A DNA stretch of 50,862 nucleotides, from assembly GCA_900016875.1 (NCBI GenBank), contig FCNR01000024.1:1-50862 (forward strand), read 5' to 3'. Made by a program: the position numbers and the translations under genes. The first letter of the stretch is position 1. The number at the start of each line of letters is the position of its first letter. Shown here piece after piece: positions 42,905 to 50,862 of this stretch. The stretch is from Eubacteriaceae bacterium CHKCI004 (GTDB taxonomy: Bacteria > Bacillota > Clostridia > Lachnospirales > Lachnospiraceae). A model generated the notes under the pieces. The model was given only the letters and a program-made list of their open reading frames with translations. It was not told where the DNA came from and did no database searches.

Positions 42905-45247
42905 ATGAATAATATAATGACAAAAACAATGGCAATCTTTATGTCAGCTCTTGTAGCGACAGCATCGCTTCCGACAGCTTTTTTGCCGGGTTCCGCCATT
43001 ACAGTACAGGCAGGGGAGGCGGATGTGCAGCCGGCAACAGACTGGTATTCAGAGGATGCTGAAAGCTACGAGATAAGTACGGCAGCAGATTTAATGGGAT
43101 TGGCACAGCTTGTAAATGAAGGAAATGATTTTTCAGGAAAAACGATCAAGATGACCGGGAATATTGATTTGTCAGGGATTGATAACTGGACGCCCATAGG
43201 AAAATTTCCGGGAGTACCAGCGGATAATCGTTCATTTAATGGGACTTTTGACGGTAATGGATACACGATTCGGAATTTTAGGATTCATGACGAGACGGAT
43301 TATACAGATGTCAATAATGTGAATTTTATAGACGATAATTATGCCTTGTTCAGTTATATTTATAATGCTACGATTAAGAATCTTACGGTGGAAGGAAATA
43401 TAAATCTGATTGATCCTGTAAATGATATAAAAGTAACCAATAGGGGCTTTACAGGCGGAATTATCGGATATTCTTTTAATTCTACGGTAGAGAATTGCAG
43501 CTTTAGTGGAACCATAAACGGCGGCTATGAAGTTGGTGGAATCATAGGAAGAGGGATGACGACGACAATCAAAAACTGCCATTTAAAAAAAGGAAGCACA
43601 GTAGAAGGATCTTATAATGTGGGCGGAATTGCAGGAAGAATTACCAGCTCCCATGTTAATATGACACCATCTTATATTATTGATTGTAGCGTAGATGGGA
43701 CAGTGCAAGCAAATATACAACACAGCGGTGGAATTGTCGGAAGTACAAGAAACATATCAGAATTGGCTATGTTGGACGCGGCATGCATCTCCTACATAGA
43801 TGGCTGCCGGACATTGTCGGGAAGTAAAGTGCTTAGCCCAGATTCATCAGCAGGTATTGTTGCAGATTCCTGTTCAGAAATAAAGAATTGTGCGAATTTT
43901 GCGGCAGTGGAAAAAAATAGTACGCAAGCATCTGACGACCGGGGCGCTGCAGGAATTGTAGAGCGCCAGAGAGTAAATGTGGGAGAGGGTATTGTAAACT
44001 GCATGAATTATGGTTCCGTTTCTACAGATGATGAAACGACCGCAGTGGGAATTGCAAATGCACCGGCGAATCTTGCACTGCAAGTAAAGAATGTGGGAAA
44101 CATTGCCCGGATATCTTCAGAAGGAGGACAGACATGTGGACTGGTCTTGGGTGGTAATGCCAGTGCCGCGTTAGAGAATAGTTTTAATATCGGAGAAGTA
44201 TCTGGAACGAATTCTTCTATCATCTCCAATCGGATTACGGATTGTACCAATGTTTACTATGATTCCTCTCTGGGTGAATCTGAGGTCGGTGAAGGCAGAT
44301 TGACAGAAGAATTTGCAAACCGTACCGTAGTGGATCTGTTGAACACAGTAAATATTTCAGAAGAGGCAGAGGATACCGCAGAAATGATGGTTTGGTACCA
44401 GAATATCAGTTATCCTGATCTGGCTTCCAATATGGTGCTGGTTGATGACATTACAACAACAGAGAATGTGGTTATTAATCTGACCAAAGAAGATAAAACG
44501 GCAGAGATCAACGCCGTTATCTCTCCGGAAAACGCGACAAATCAGAGTATATACTATACGTCAAGCGATACGGAAACGGCAACTGTCGATAATAATGGAA
44601 TTGTTACCGGAGTAAGCGAGGGACAGGCTGTGATTTCAGTTTATGCCCTGGACAGCGGCAGAGAGATGGCAACAGTAAATGTTACGGTTACAAATGTACC
44701 GGAGGAACCGGAAGAGCCGTCGACAAGTACGCAGACTCCGGAAGAGACACAGCCGTCAACGAGTACGCAGACTCCGGAAGAGACACAGCCGTCAACAAGT
44801 ACGCAGACCCCGGCAACTGCCACGGTCGGTGAGAAAGTTTCTGTTGGAGCAAATGAATATGTTGTAACAAGTGTGTCAGCAAAGACAGTGGCATATACAG
44901 ATTCCGTAAAGAAAAAAACATCCAAGATTACTATACCTGCAACAATAAAGATTGGAAATGATACTTATAAGGTAACCTCTGTTTCCAAAAATGCACTGAA
45001 AAACAATAAAAAGTTAAAAACTGTGGTTATCGGTAAGAATGTGACATCCATAGGCAAAAAAGCTTTCTTTGGCTGTAAAAATCTGAAAAAAATAACCGTA
45101 AAATCAAAGATTTTGAAAAAAGTCGGCGCAAAAGCATTTAAAGGCATAAATAAAAAAGCGGTTATCAAAGTTCCGAAAAAGCAGTTGAAAAAATATAAAA
45201 AGCTTTTTAAAAATAAAGGACAGGCAAGTTCTGTTGTGATTCGATAA
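42905..45247 (+). CDS. Secreted GLUG-repeat / Big_2 / BspA-like surface protein
   Basis: A 780-residue protein with signal peptide (1 to about 36, ending VQAGEA), a GLUG-type beta-helix (about 55-480; repeated GGIIGYSFNSTVENCSFSGT-like units), a Big_2 domain (about 512-598, VTGVSEGQAVISVYA), a Pro/Thr/Glu linker built of 12-residue repeats (about 603-640), and the lysine-rich BspA-like C-terminal module (TSVSKNALKNNKKL, TSIGKKAFFGCKNL, VGAKAFKGINKKA). This module is nearly the same as in the proteins at 170 and 48844. It starts 57 bases after the giant gene with its own GGAAAGGAG. Adhesin-like; ligand unknown. Confidence 0.8.
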   Translation: MNNIMTKTMAIFMSALVATASLPTAFLPGSAITVQAGEADVQPATDWYSEDAESYEISTAADLMGLAQLVNEGNDFSGKTIKMTGNIDLSGIDNWTPIGKFPGVPADNRSFNGTFDGNGYTIRNFRIHDETDYTDVNNVNFIDDNYALFSYIYNATIKNLTVEGNINLIDPVNDIKVTNRGFTGGIIGYSFNSTVENCSFSGTINGGYEVGGIIGRGMTTTIKNCHLKKGSTVEGSYNVGGIAGRITSSHVNMTPSYIIDCSVDGTVQANIQHSGGIVGSTRNISELAMLDAACISYIDGCRTLSGSKVLSPDSSAGIVADSCSEIKNCANFAAVEKNSTQASDDRGAAGIVERQRVNVGEGIVNCMNYGSVSTDDETTAVGIANAPANLALQVKNVGNIARISSEGGQTCGLVLGGNASAALENSFNIGEVSGTNSSIISNRITDCTNVYYDSSLGESEVGEGRLTEEFANRTVVDLLNTVNISEEAEDTAEMMVWYQNISYPDLASNMVLVDDITTTENVVINLTKEDKTAEINAVISPENATNQSIYYTSSDTETATVDNNGIVTGVSEGQAVISVYALDSGREMATVNVTVTNVPEEPEEPSTSTQTPEETQPSTSTQTPEETQPSTSTQTPATATVGEKVSVGANEYVVTSVSAKTVAYTDSVKKKTSKITIPATIKIGNDTYKVTSVSKNALKNNKKLKTVVIGKNVTSIGKKAFFGCKNLKKITVKSKILKKVGAKAFKGINKKAVIKVPKKQLKKYKKLFKNKGQASSVVIR
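44717..44815 (+). repeat. 36-bp tandem repeat encoding the linker of the GLUG protein
   Basis: Two full 36-bp units (44717-44752, 44753-44788) and a partial third encode PSTSTQTPEETQ. The frame is preserved, so copy number can vary and lengthen the stalk. Confidence 0.85.
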
Positions 45248-45261
45248 CGACAAGAGAATGG

Positions 45262-45294
45262 TTTCAATGAGAGGGGATTCCCCTCTCATTGAAA
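45262..45294. repeat. 15-bp perfect hairpin in the intergenic space
   Basis: TTTCAATGAGAGGGG (45262-45276) and CCCCTCTCATTGAAA (45280-45294) with a 3-base loop. There is no T-run on either strand, so it may be an mRNA-processing or stability hairpin between the two surface-protein genes rather than a terminator. Confidence 0.8.
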
Positions 45295-45313
45295 TAGAAT
45301 GAGGTGAACCGAC

Positions 45314-46822
45314 ATGAGAAAAAAAATTACATGGAAGAAAAATATTATAGCTTTTATGCTCATGTTTCTGTTTTGTGTTTTCTGGCATACGGATAGTATG
45401 GCAGCAGAAAAGGCAGGAGATATTTATATCAGTGTAGAGAAATTTACAATAGGGCAGGGATATTTGGTTGAACCGTCTGTTGTTCCTTTTTACGAAGGAG
45501 AGAAGTTTTCTGATGTGTTGCTGCGTGTGCTGGAAGAAAATGGATATGAAGGTATAACAGATAATGGTTCTGGGTATTTTTATCTCTCGGGAATAACCAA
45601 TGCGGACACTGGTGTTTATCGGGTGCCTGCGTGTATTACTACAATGGGAGATATGACTACCGCATCGGGAGAAGGGCTGACAGCTCCGACAGGACGAGAG
45701 ACAAATGTAACATACCCGGATTTGGAAGAATTTTCTTATATGTCTTCGGCCGGATGGATGTACAGCCAAAATGGTGTATTTCCGGAATTTTCCATGGGTG
45801 ACTGCCAGCTTTCAGATGGAGATATAATGCGCGTGCAGTTCACTCTGTATGGATACGGCGCCGATTTGGGATCGGCGTATAAGAACAGTGATCTGGCGCT
45901 GGATCTTCCGGATAGGGATGCGATAACAAAGAGACTTGCTTTGATTAATGAAAATAAAGCGGCATGTTTTATGGATGATGCATGCAGGACAGCTTATAGA
46001 AATGCTTATGAGGCAGTCGTAGATTTAGATACAGGAAAAAGGAAAATGAATTCTGTGTTTAATGAGCTTCCAACAGAAGAACAGATTGCTGCGTATGTTG
46101 ATAATTATAATACCTCTTTAGCTCAGTCGGTTATGGATCGTATTGAGGCGATTGGAGAGGTAACATTAGCGAAAGAACAACAGATCAGAGAAGTGCGTAA
46201 TATTTATAATACATTAAATGACGCACAAAAGCAAAAAGTGACGCAGGAATTCCTGAAAAAACTGGAAGATGCGGAAAATACCATCGTTTATTTGAAAAAT
46301 GAGCAAGCAGCCAATGCTGTTATAGATGCAATCAACAGTATAGGAAACGTGGATTTATCTAAAGAAGATCAGATTAAAGCTGCCAGAGTAGCATACAATG
46401 CCTTAACAAATGAACAAAGAGCGTTCATACCGTCGGCAACGGTAAATGTACTCACACAAGCAGAGAATACATTAACTGTGTTAAAGGCACAAAAGCAGCA
46501 AGAGCAACTGACAGCATCTGATGTGCAGTACACCCCATCCAAAACCAAACTGAAATCCGCCAAAAAGCAGAGCGCCAAATCCGTCCGTCTCATCTGGAAG
46601 AAGGTAAAGGGATGCACCGGCTATGAAGTCTACATGTCGAAGAAGAAAAACTCCGGCTACAAGAAAATAGCCACCCTGAAAAAAGCCAAGAAGGTCACCT
46701 ACACAAAGAAAAAGCTCAAGAAGAAAAAGACCTATTACTTCAAGGTGCGGACTTACAAGACCGTCAACGGTAAGAAATATTACAGTACATTTTCCAATGT
46801 GAAGAAAGTGAAGATGAAATAA
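45314..46822 (+). CDS. Secreted DUF4430 protein with helical repeats and fn3 domain
   Basis: A 502-residue exported protein. Signal peptide (1 to about 33, ending SMAAEK); a DUF4430-like domain (about 38-205: EGEKFSDVLLRVLEENGYEG, SSAGWMYSQNGVFPE, CQLSDGDIMRVQFTLYG), that is, a third transcobalamin beta-domain in the locus; two helical repeats (about 270-390, IEAIGEVTLAKEQQIREVR and INSIGNVDLSKEDQIKAAR) matching those of the giant protein; and a lysine-rich fibronectin-III domain (about 410-502, SVRLIWKKVKGCTGYEVYMS). GAGGTGA precedes the ATG. It ends the second unit at the convergent terminator. Confidence 0.8.
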   Translation: MRKKITWKKNIIAFMLMFLFCVFWHTDSMAAEKAGDIYISVEKFTIGQGYLVEPSVVPFYEGEKFSDVLLRVLEENGYEGITDNGSGYFYLSGITNADTGVYRVPACITTMGDMTTASGEGLTAPTGRETNVTYPDLEEFSYMSSAGWMYSQNGVFPEFSMGDCQLSDGDIMRVQFTLYGYGADLGSAYKNSDLALDLPDRDAITKRLALINENKAACFMDDACRTAYRNAYEAVVDLDTGKRKMNSVFNELPTEEQIAAYVDNYNTSLAQSVMDRIEAIGEVTLAKEQQIREVRNIYNTLNDAQKQKVTQEFLKKLEDAENTIVYLKNEQAANAVIDAINSIGNVDLSKEDQIKAARVAYNALTNEQRAFIPSATVNVLTQAENTLTVLKAQKQQEQLTASDVQYTPSKTKLKSAKKQSAKSVRLIWKKVKGCTGYEVYMSKKKNSGYKKIATLKKAKKVTYTKKKLKKKKTYYFKVRTYKTVNGKKYYSTFSNVKKVKMK

Positions 46823-46827
46823 TCGGC

Positions 46828-46871
46828 AGCCGCGGTTCCGGAATCCCCTGTGGGGGACCGGGGCTGCGGCT
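46828..46871. terminator. GC-rich bidirectional terminator between convergent genes
   Basis: AGCCGC (46828-46833) pairs with GCGGCT (46866-46871), continuing inward through imperfect pairs to CCCC-TGT-GGGG. It separates the DUF4430/fn3 gene from the convergent regulator gene. Confidence 0.65.
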
Positions 46872-46872
46872 A

Positions 46873-48594
46873 TCATTCATAAATCGGCACATAGGTGTAT
46901 AGCTTGTTGTGGCGGTAGCGCATAAACGTGATTTTGTCCAGGTCCACGCGGACGCGGAATTCTTTGACCCAGCCGTACAGGACGCAGATAGTCATCATTT
47001 TGTAGACACTTTCCAGATGGAGTTTATCGGAAGAATGTTCTGTCTCAAAGACAGCGTATTTCCCTCCGGCGATGGTGATCTCCTGCATGTTTGCCGGTAC
47101 AGCGTCGACATTTTTTACGACAGGTCCCAGCATATAAAGATGACGGAAGCTCTGAGAAGACTCGTCGTAGACAGTGTTCCACAGGCCGATTTTATCCTCC
47201 TTGCCCTCGGAAGGACAGGCGTAGGCGGTGCCTTTGACGTCCGGAAAGTCATGACGGAAATAAAAGGCGCACAGACCCGGGATGTCGGCGGCGTCTTCTT
47301 TCTTCGTCTGCTGAGACTTGATCTCCATGCCGAGCATGGTAAAGTCTTCCAGATAAGTATAGGAGACCTTCAGATTATTTTTGTTGCTGGAATAATATTC
47401 GGGAAGATCCGGAATCTGAAACTGGATATCTCCGTACTGCTCCGGTTTCATGTGGAATTCTTCAAAAAATGCCTCGGAAAAATGTTCATAAGATTTGAAA
47501 TGATATTTTTCCGCGATGTTTCTCGCATCGGCCGCATCACTTTTCAGCTCCCGCGCGATCTGATAGAGCTTGCGCTTCTGGATATATTCCAGCAGATCCA
47601 CATTGTAGTACATTTGAAAGATATCGGAAAAATGATTCGGAGAGTAATGAAAATGGCTGGCGATTTTCCGGATGGTGATATCCTCCAGTATATGATTGTC
47701 AATGTAATGAATCCAGGTGTCGATACCGTTGCCGGTATTGTAGTCCATCTTCATGCCTCCCATGCCTTTGAGCAGAGGAACGTAGATGCAGCATTCCTTC
47801 TCTTCAAACACTTCAAAAAGATAGCTCATGTAATTGATGACCTTTCCGTTGAGCGGCGCCCATTCGGCAGCAATGTACTGTGCCAGCGCTCTGGAAGCTT
47901 CCACGATATCCTGAGAATCCTTAGCTGCTTCGATATGAAAGACCGCGTAATTATCCGATGGGATAGTCAGAGGAATGAAAGGTTTCTGTACATTTGCTTC
48001 ATCTTGCACGACAGATCCCAGCAGATAGTACAGTTTCTCGTCGGTATTACACCACCAGACGCCGGCGAGAGTCCGACTCTCCGGCCAGAATGGATATTTC
48101 TCCGGGTGTTCATGAGCGTATGCGAGGTCCTGAAATGTATTGAGCAGACCTTCTTCCTCACGCTGAATGGGATATCCAGCGAGTGTTAATGGCATGCTCC
48201 GGACGTATTCCATGGAAATTCTTCTTCCGCAGACGGAAGACTTCAGCGGCATATCAGGGACAAGGGTTCCTCTTTTGAAGAACTCTCTCGGAGAGACGCC
48301 GAACTCTTTGCGGAAGGCTTTGGAGAATCCTCCGGTTGTCGCGTATCCATACTCTTCCGCAATACTTTTCAGTTCCCGGTGCTCATGGAGAGCCTCCGCC
48401 GCTTTCCTCAGTTTAATCTTATTCACATATTTCTGAAAAGGCAGTTCAAAATACTCTTCAAATATTTTTGCAAAATAGATGGGATTGTTGCCAAAACAGG
48501 AAGCTGTTTCTTCCACAGATATATCCTGGCTGATATGTTCCAGCAGATAATGCAGAACCTTTCTCATCTTATCGGCTTGCCGGTCTTGTTTCAT
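46873..48594 (-). CDS. Double AraC-HTH / double GyrI-like regulator (paralogue B)
   Basis: A 573-residue paralogue of the regulator at 24324 with the same layout: HTH (about 5-110, ISVEETASCFGNNPIYFAKIF and SIAEEYGYATTGGFSKAFR), GyrI-like domain (about 125-285, LAGVWWCNTDEKLYYLLGS), second HTH (about 295-395, ITIRKIASHFHYSPNHFSDIF), second GyrI-like domain (about 405-573). GAAAGGAG precedes the ATG at 48594. It is divergent from the surface-protein gene at 48844. The shared 249-base gap holds the TATAAAAATGGACCG element, so it probably controls that gene and perhaps itself. The effector is unknown; a hydrophobic or corrinoid-like ligand would fit the locus but is speculation. Confidence 0.85.
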   Translation of the reverse strand: MKQDRQADKMRKVLHYLLEHISQDISVEETASCFGNNPIYFAKIFEEYFELPFQKYVNKIKLRKAAEALHEHRELKSIAEEYGYATTGGFSKAFRKEFGVSPREFFKRGTLVPDMPLKSSVCGRRISMEYVRSMPLTLAGYPIQREEEGLLNTFQDLAYAHEHPEKYPFWPESRTLAGVWWCNTDEKLYYLLGSVVQDEANVQKPFIPLTIPSDNYAVFHIEAAKDSQDIVEASRALAQYIAAEWAPLNGKVINYMSYLFEVFEEKECCIYVPLLKGMGGMKMDYNTGNGIDTWIHYIDNHILEDITIRKIASHFHYSPNHFSDIFQMYYNVDLLEYIQKRKLYQIARELKSDAADARNIAEKYHFKSYEHFSEAFFEEFHMKPEQYGDIQFQIPDLPEYYSSNKNNLKVSYTYLEDFTMLGMEIKSQQTKKEDAADIPGLCAFYFRHDFPDVKGTAYACPSEGKEDKIGLWNTVYDESSQSFRHLYMLGPVVKNVDAVPANMQEITIAGGKYAVFETEHSSDKLHLESVYKMMTICVLYGWVKEFRVRVDLDKITFMRYRHNKLYTYVPIYE

Positions 48595-48722
48595 ATAGCA
48601 AGGCTCCTTTCTTCGAGTAATTCATCTGTATAGATACTGTTTTACACCAAAGCTCGGTGGAAAAGGCAGTGTGTATGCAGTTATTTTTCCAATGGATTTT
48701 ACATAATGGTTTTTCACTATTG

Positions 48723-48809
48723 TATACAAAAATGGAGATGAGCGCAAGCGAAATGTATAAAAATGGACCGTTTTTCTGATTTGTTTTGCCTGTCTCTTGT
48801 TTATATAAT
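48723..48809 (+). promoter_or_regulatory. Promoter with the TATAAAAATGGACCG element (copy 2, with upstream half repeat)
   Basis: TTGTTT (48781-48786), a 17-base spacer and TATAAT (48804-48809). TATAAAAATGGACCG (48756-48770) starts 25 bases before the -35, as at 26041. A partial copy, TATACAAAAATGGA (48723-48736), lies 33 bases further upstream, giving a direct-repeat arrangement typical for AraC-type activators. The rest of the gap holds the 5' region of the divergent regulator. Confidence 0.65.
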
Positions 48810-48843
48810 TAAAATTAGAAAAACAAATGTAAGGAGGTTTGCT

Positions 48844-50751
48844 ATGCAACAATTAAAAACACACAAATGTATGGTTTCTTTGGTTCTGTTTTTTTCGCTG
48901 ATGCTGTTCTCTTTTCAGGTACAGGCAGCTGAGAATGAATTTCGTTTCGGTACGGAAAAGGTTGCTTTACAGGAAGGAAGCTACTTAGTTTCGGTTTATT
49001 TAAAATCTTCGGTGCATCTGGATACAGATTCTGCTATGAAAGATGGTGTTGAAAAATATGGACTACTCACTGTAAAAAATACAGGAGAAGTTTCTATGGA
49101 GATTACACTGCGTAAAGCATCGATTGGAACAACGGATGTTTATATTGAGCAACCGGCAATATATCAAACTAATGCAACTTCCGGGGCGACGGTACCGGCC
49201 AAAGTAATATCCTGGCAAAAAAATGCCAACAATCAGGAGGTACCTGAAAGAATTTCGTTTTCAATCCCGTCTGATACTTATTCGACCAATGGAGTTTTTC
49301 TTTCTGTATATATTGACGCTATTCAAAACAATGTGAATTCGTTCCTGTACATTGATTATAGTAGTGCAAAACTCACAACGGATTCTTCATTGGATTATAC
49401 CAAAACAGGGTCGGCTGAGCAGACGCATTATGGTTATGGAGTGGATGTATCCGTAACGGTTTCAGATGGCAGGATTTCCAATGTTGACATCACCGGAAGA
49501 GATTTTACAGGTGCCTACATCGAAGAGAATCAGCGAAGGCTGAATATGGCAATTGAAGGAATGAAAGATAAGTTTAATGGCATTGCTGATAAGGATGATA
49601 CGGCTATTAATCAATTGGATGCAGTGTCTGGCGCGACAGGTTCCTCCAGAACGATTCGCAAAGCAGTTCTGAATGCTTTGGAATTGGATTCTCAGCCGCA
49701 GGAAAATAATCCGGAACCGCCGGATACCATTCCGTCAAAAGGAACCTATTCCGTTAAGATCAGTAATACAACAGATGTTGTTGATTATTCTTTATTGTCA
49801 GAGAATATCAGTGATGCCCGTTTGACTGTTGCCGATGATTCTTCCATGTTGTTGACTTACGAGATGGAATCTGGCAGACCGGCAGAACCTGTATATGTTT
49901 TGGACTTCAACGGCTACTATAAAGATAATGATATCTCCTCGCCGTATAATTATACGAAAAAGGGAGTTTCACTTAAGAATGAAACGAAAGATGGTTTTTC
50001 TGTAGTGAAAGAAGTGAGCATGCCGTTAAGCGGGCTCTCAGCCAATTATTATACAAATAATTATTTGTATGCTCCTATTTTAAAAAATATTGCATTCGGG
50101 TCGATTTCAGGTATTCCGATCAGAGCAGGGAAATTCGATATCATGTCAACAATCACTGTATATTGGGATACTTTACAGAAGATAGATGACGATTCGGATG
50201 ACAATACAGGTTCTTCACAAAATAAACCCGATACAGATGTGTCAAAGGATTCGGGAGGCAAACTTTCTGGAGGAAATTCAGATATAACATTTATAGGTGC
50301 ATCTTTACAAAAAGGGCAAAGATACCGTTATGGAAAAAATGTATATGAAATCACATCCGTAGGAAAAACAAATACTGTGCAACTGGATAAGGTTTCTGCA
50401 AAGACAAAGAAAGTGACCATACCGTCCACGATTGAAATAAACGGGCAGACATGTAAAGTGACGTCCATCGGGAAAAAGGCTTTTTATAAGAAAAAAAGGC
50501 TAAGATCCATTATAATTCCAGAATCTGTCCAAACTGTTGGAGCCAATGCTTTTCGGGGTTGCAAGAACTTGAAAAAGGTTACGATTCGTTCTTCCCGTCT
50601 GAAGATTGGAAAAAACGCATTTTCTTCCATTAACAAAAATGCAGTGTTTAAGATAAACAAAAAGCTGAAGAAAAAACAGGAGAAATCACTCATTACTGCT
50701 ATTAAAAAATCCGGAGTTTCTAAGAATATCAAAATGGTTCCGTCGCAGTAA
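48844..50751 (+). CDS. Secreted surface protein with NEAT-like and FMN-binding-like domains and BspA-like C-terminus
   Basis: A 635-residue protein. ATG 48844 with AAGGAGG upstream; the frame is open from 48763. Parts: signal peptide (1-27, ending VQAAEN); a NEAT-like beta domain (about 28-185: LQEGSYLVSVYLKSS, SFLYIDYSSAKL); an FMN_bind-type domain (about 196-285: GVDVSVTVSDGRISNVDI) with LDAVSGATGSS near residue 259; a second NEAT-like region (about 300-440); an acidic linker; and the lysine-rich BspA-like module (TSIGKKAFYKKKRL, VGANAFRGCKNL). The flavinylation motif normally ends in Thr; here it is Ser. NEAT domains bind haem and FMN_bind proteins carry covalent flavin, so a redox or tetrapyrrole-capture role is plausible. 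Domain calls are by eye. Confidence 0.7.
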   Translation: MQQLKTHKCMVSLVLFFSLMLFSFQVQAAENEFRFGTEKVALQEGSYLVSVYLKSSVHLDTDSAMKDGVEKYGLLTVKNTGEVSMEITLRKASIGTTDVYIEQPAIYQTNATSGATVPAKVISWQKNANNQEVPERISFSIPSDTYSTNGVFLSVYIDAIQNNVNSFLYIDYSSAKLTTDSSLDYTKTGSAEQTHYGYGVDVSVTVSDGRISNVDITGRDFTGAYIEENQRRLNMAIEGMKDKFNGIADKDDTAINQLDAVSGATGSSRTIRKAVLNALELDSQPQENNPEPPDTIPSKGTYSVKISNTTDVVDYSLLSENISDARLTVADDSSMLLTYEMESGRPAEPVYVLDFNGYYKDNDISSPYNYTKKGVSLKNETKDGFSVVKEVSMPLSGLSANYYTNNYLYAPILKNIAFGSISGIPIRAGKFDIMSTITVYWDTLQKIDDDSDDNTGSSQNKPDTDVSKDSGGKLSGGNSDITFIGASLQKGQRYRYGKNVYEITSVGKTNTVQLDKVSAKTKKVTIPSTIEINGQTCKVTSIGKKAFYKKKRLRSIIIPESVQTVGANAFRGCKNLKKVTIRSSRLKIGKNAFSSINKNAVFKINKKLKKKQEKSLITAIKKSGVSKNIKMVPSQ

Positions 50752-50785
50752 CGGTCTAACGACCGTAACTGCTGACGGACTTTTT
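50739..50785 (+). terminator. Terminator overlapping the end of the last gene
   Basis: TCCGTCGCAGT then ACGGTC (50739-50756) pairs with GACCGT and ACTGCTGACGGA (50761-50779) with one mismatch and one bulge, loop TAAC, followed by CTTTTT. The stop codon lies inside the left arm. Confidence 0.85.
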
Positions 50786-50855
50786 GTGCGCATTTTCAGC
50801 AGAATCTGTTTGCTTTGGCTACAATTACAGCGCTTGCGCTGCTGAAAAAGCGCAC
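50786..50855. repeat. 17-bp inverted repeat at the right edge
   Basis: GTGCGCATTTTCAGCAG (50786-50802) and CTGCTGAAAAAGCGCAC (50839-50855) match in inverted orientation at 16 of 17 positions. The enclosed 36 bases have no gene. It may be a terminator or a short mobile/REP-like unit; the window ends 7 bases later. Confidence 0.6.
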
Positions 50856-50862
50856 TGATCTA

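Noticed and set aside
46909-48189. 426-codon plus-strand frame opposite the regulator at 46873
   Set aside because: The minus-strand protein has full HTH and GyrI-like domains and a good ribosome site; the plus-strand frame has neither.

Overview
The window looks like a chromosomal segment of a gut Firmicute, most likely a Lachnospiraceae / Clostridium cluster XIVa member. The basis is low-to-middling GC, strong AGGAGG-type ribosome binding sites, TTGACA/TATAAT promoters, several MATE exporters, ECF-type vitamin uptake, and large secreted proteins with Big_2, GLUG and BspA-like modules. The species call is inference. I saw no rRNA, tRNA, CRISPR array or complete insertion sequence; a probable ISAs1-type transposase start runs off the left edge.

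Region 1 (1-22.9 kb) is a mosaic. It holds a secreted leucine-rich-repeat protein, a two-gene HipA/CtkA-like kinase module, a sugar O-acetyltransferase, a small exported protein, an AGCS amino-acid symporter divergent from larC, an aldo/keto reductase with a ferredoxin tail, a YczE-like membrane protein, a MATE exporter, a cupin-AraC regulator, a Cys-rich small protein and an NhaC antiporter. A thiamin salvage operon follows: TPP riboswitch, thiM, thiE, a HAD phosphatase, thiD and cytX. Next come a second MATE gene behind an attenuator-like leader, a 59-residue membrane protein on the minus strand, an HD-domain protein, and a MarR-MATE pair.

Region 2 (24.3-50.8 kb) is the striking part: a corrinoid (vitamin B12 family) capture, import and remodelling locus. 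The first unit (26.5-36.0 kb) encodes a secreted alpha/alpha-toroid protein and a DUF4430 lipoprotein, which together resemble the two halves of animal intrinsic factor/transcobalamin. They are followed by EcfT, a fused EcfA1-A2, an S component, a CbiR-like TIM barrel and CbiZ. The second unit (36.0-46.8 kb) sits behind an adenosylcobalamin riboswitch. It encodes a small secreted DUF4430 protein, an 1810-residue toroid/helical-repeat/Big_2 protein, a GLUG/BspA-like protein and a DUF4430/fn3 protein. A NEAT-like/FMN-binding surface protein follows at 48.8 kb.

Three shared non-coding signals tie region 2 together. (a) The promoters at 26.23 and 36.07 kb carry the same upstream element at identical spacing. 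(b) Both leaders contain a matching, apparently pseudoknotted RNA that I do not recognise. (c) A different upstream element recurs at identical spacing before promoters at 26.07 and 48.78 kb, each copy adjacent to one of two paralogous regulators with an HTH-GyrI-HTH-GyrI layout that flank the locus. I infer a regulated surface system that binds corrinoids, hands them to an ECF transporter and re-tailors them inside the cell. Ligands and regulation are inferred from sequence only.
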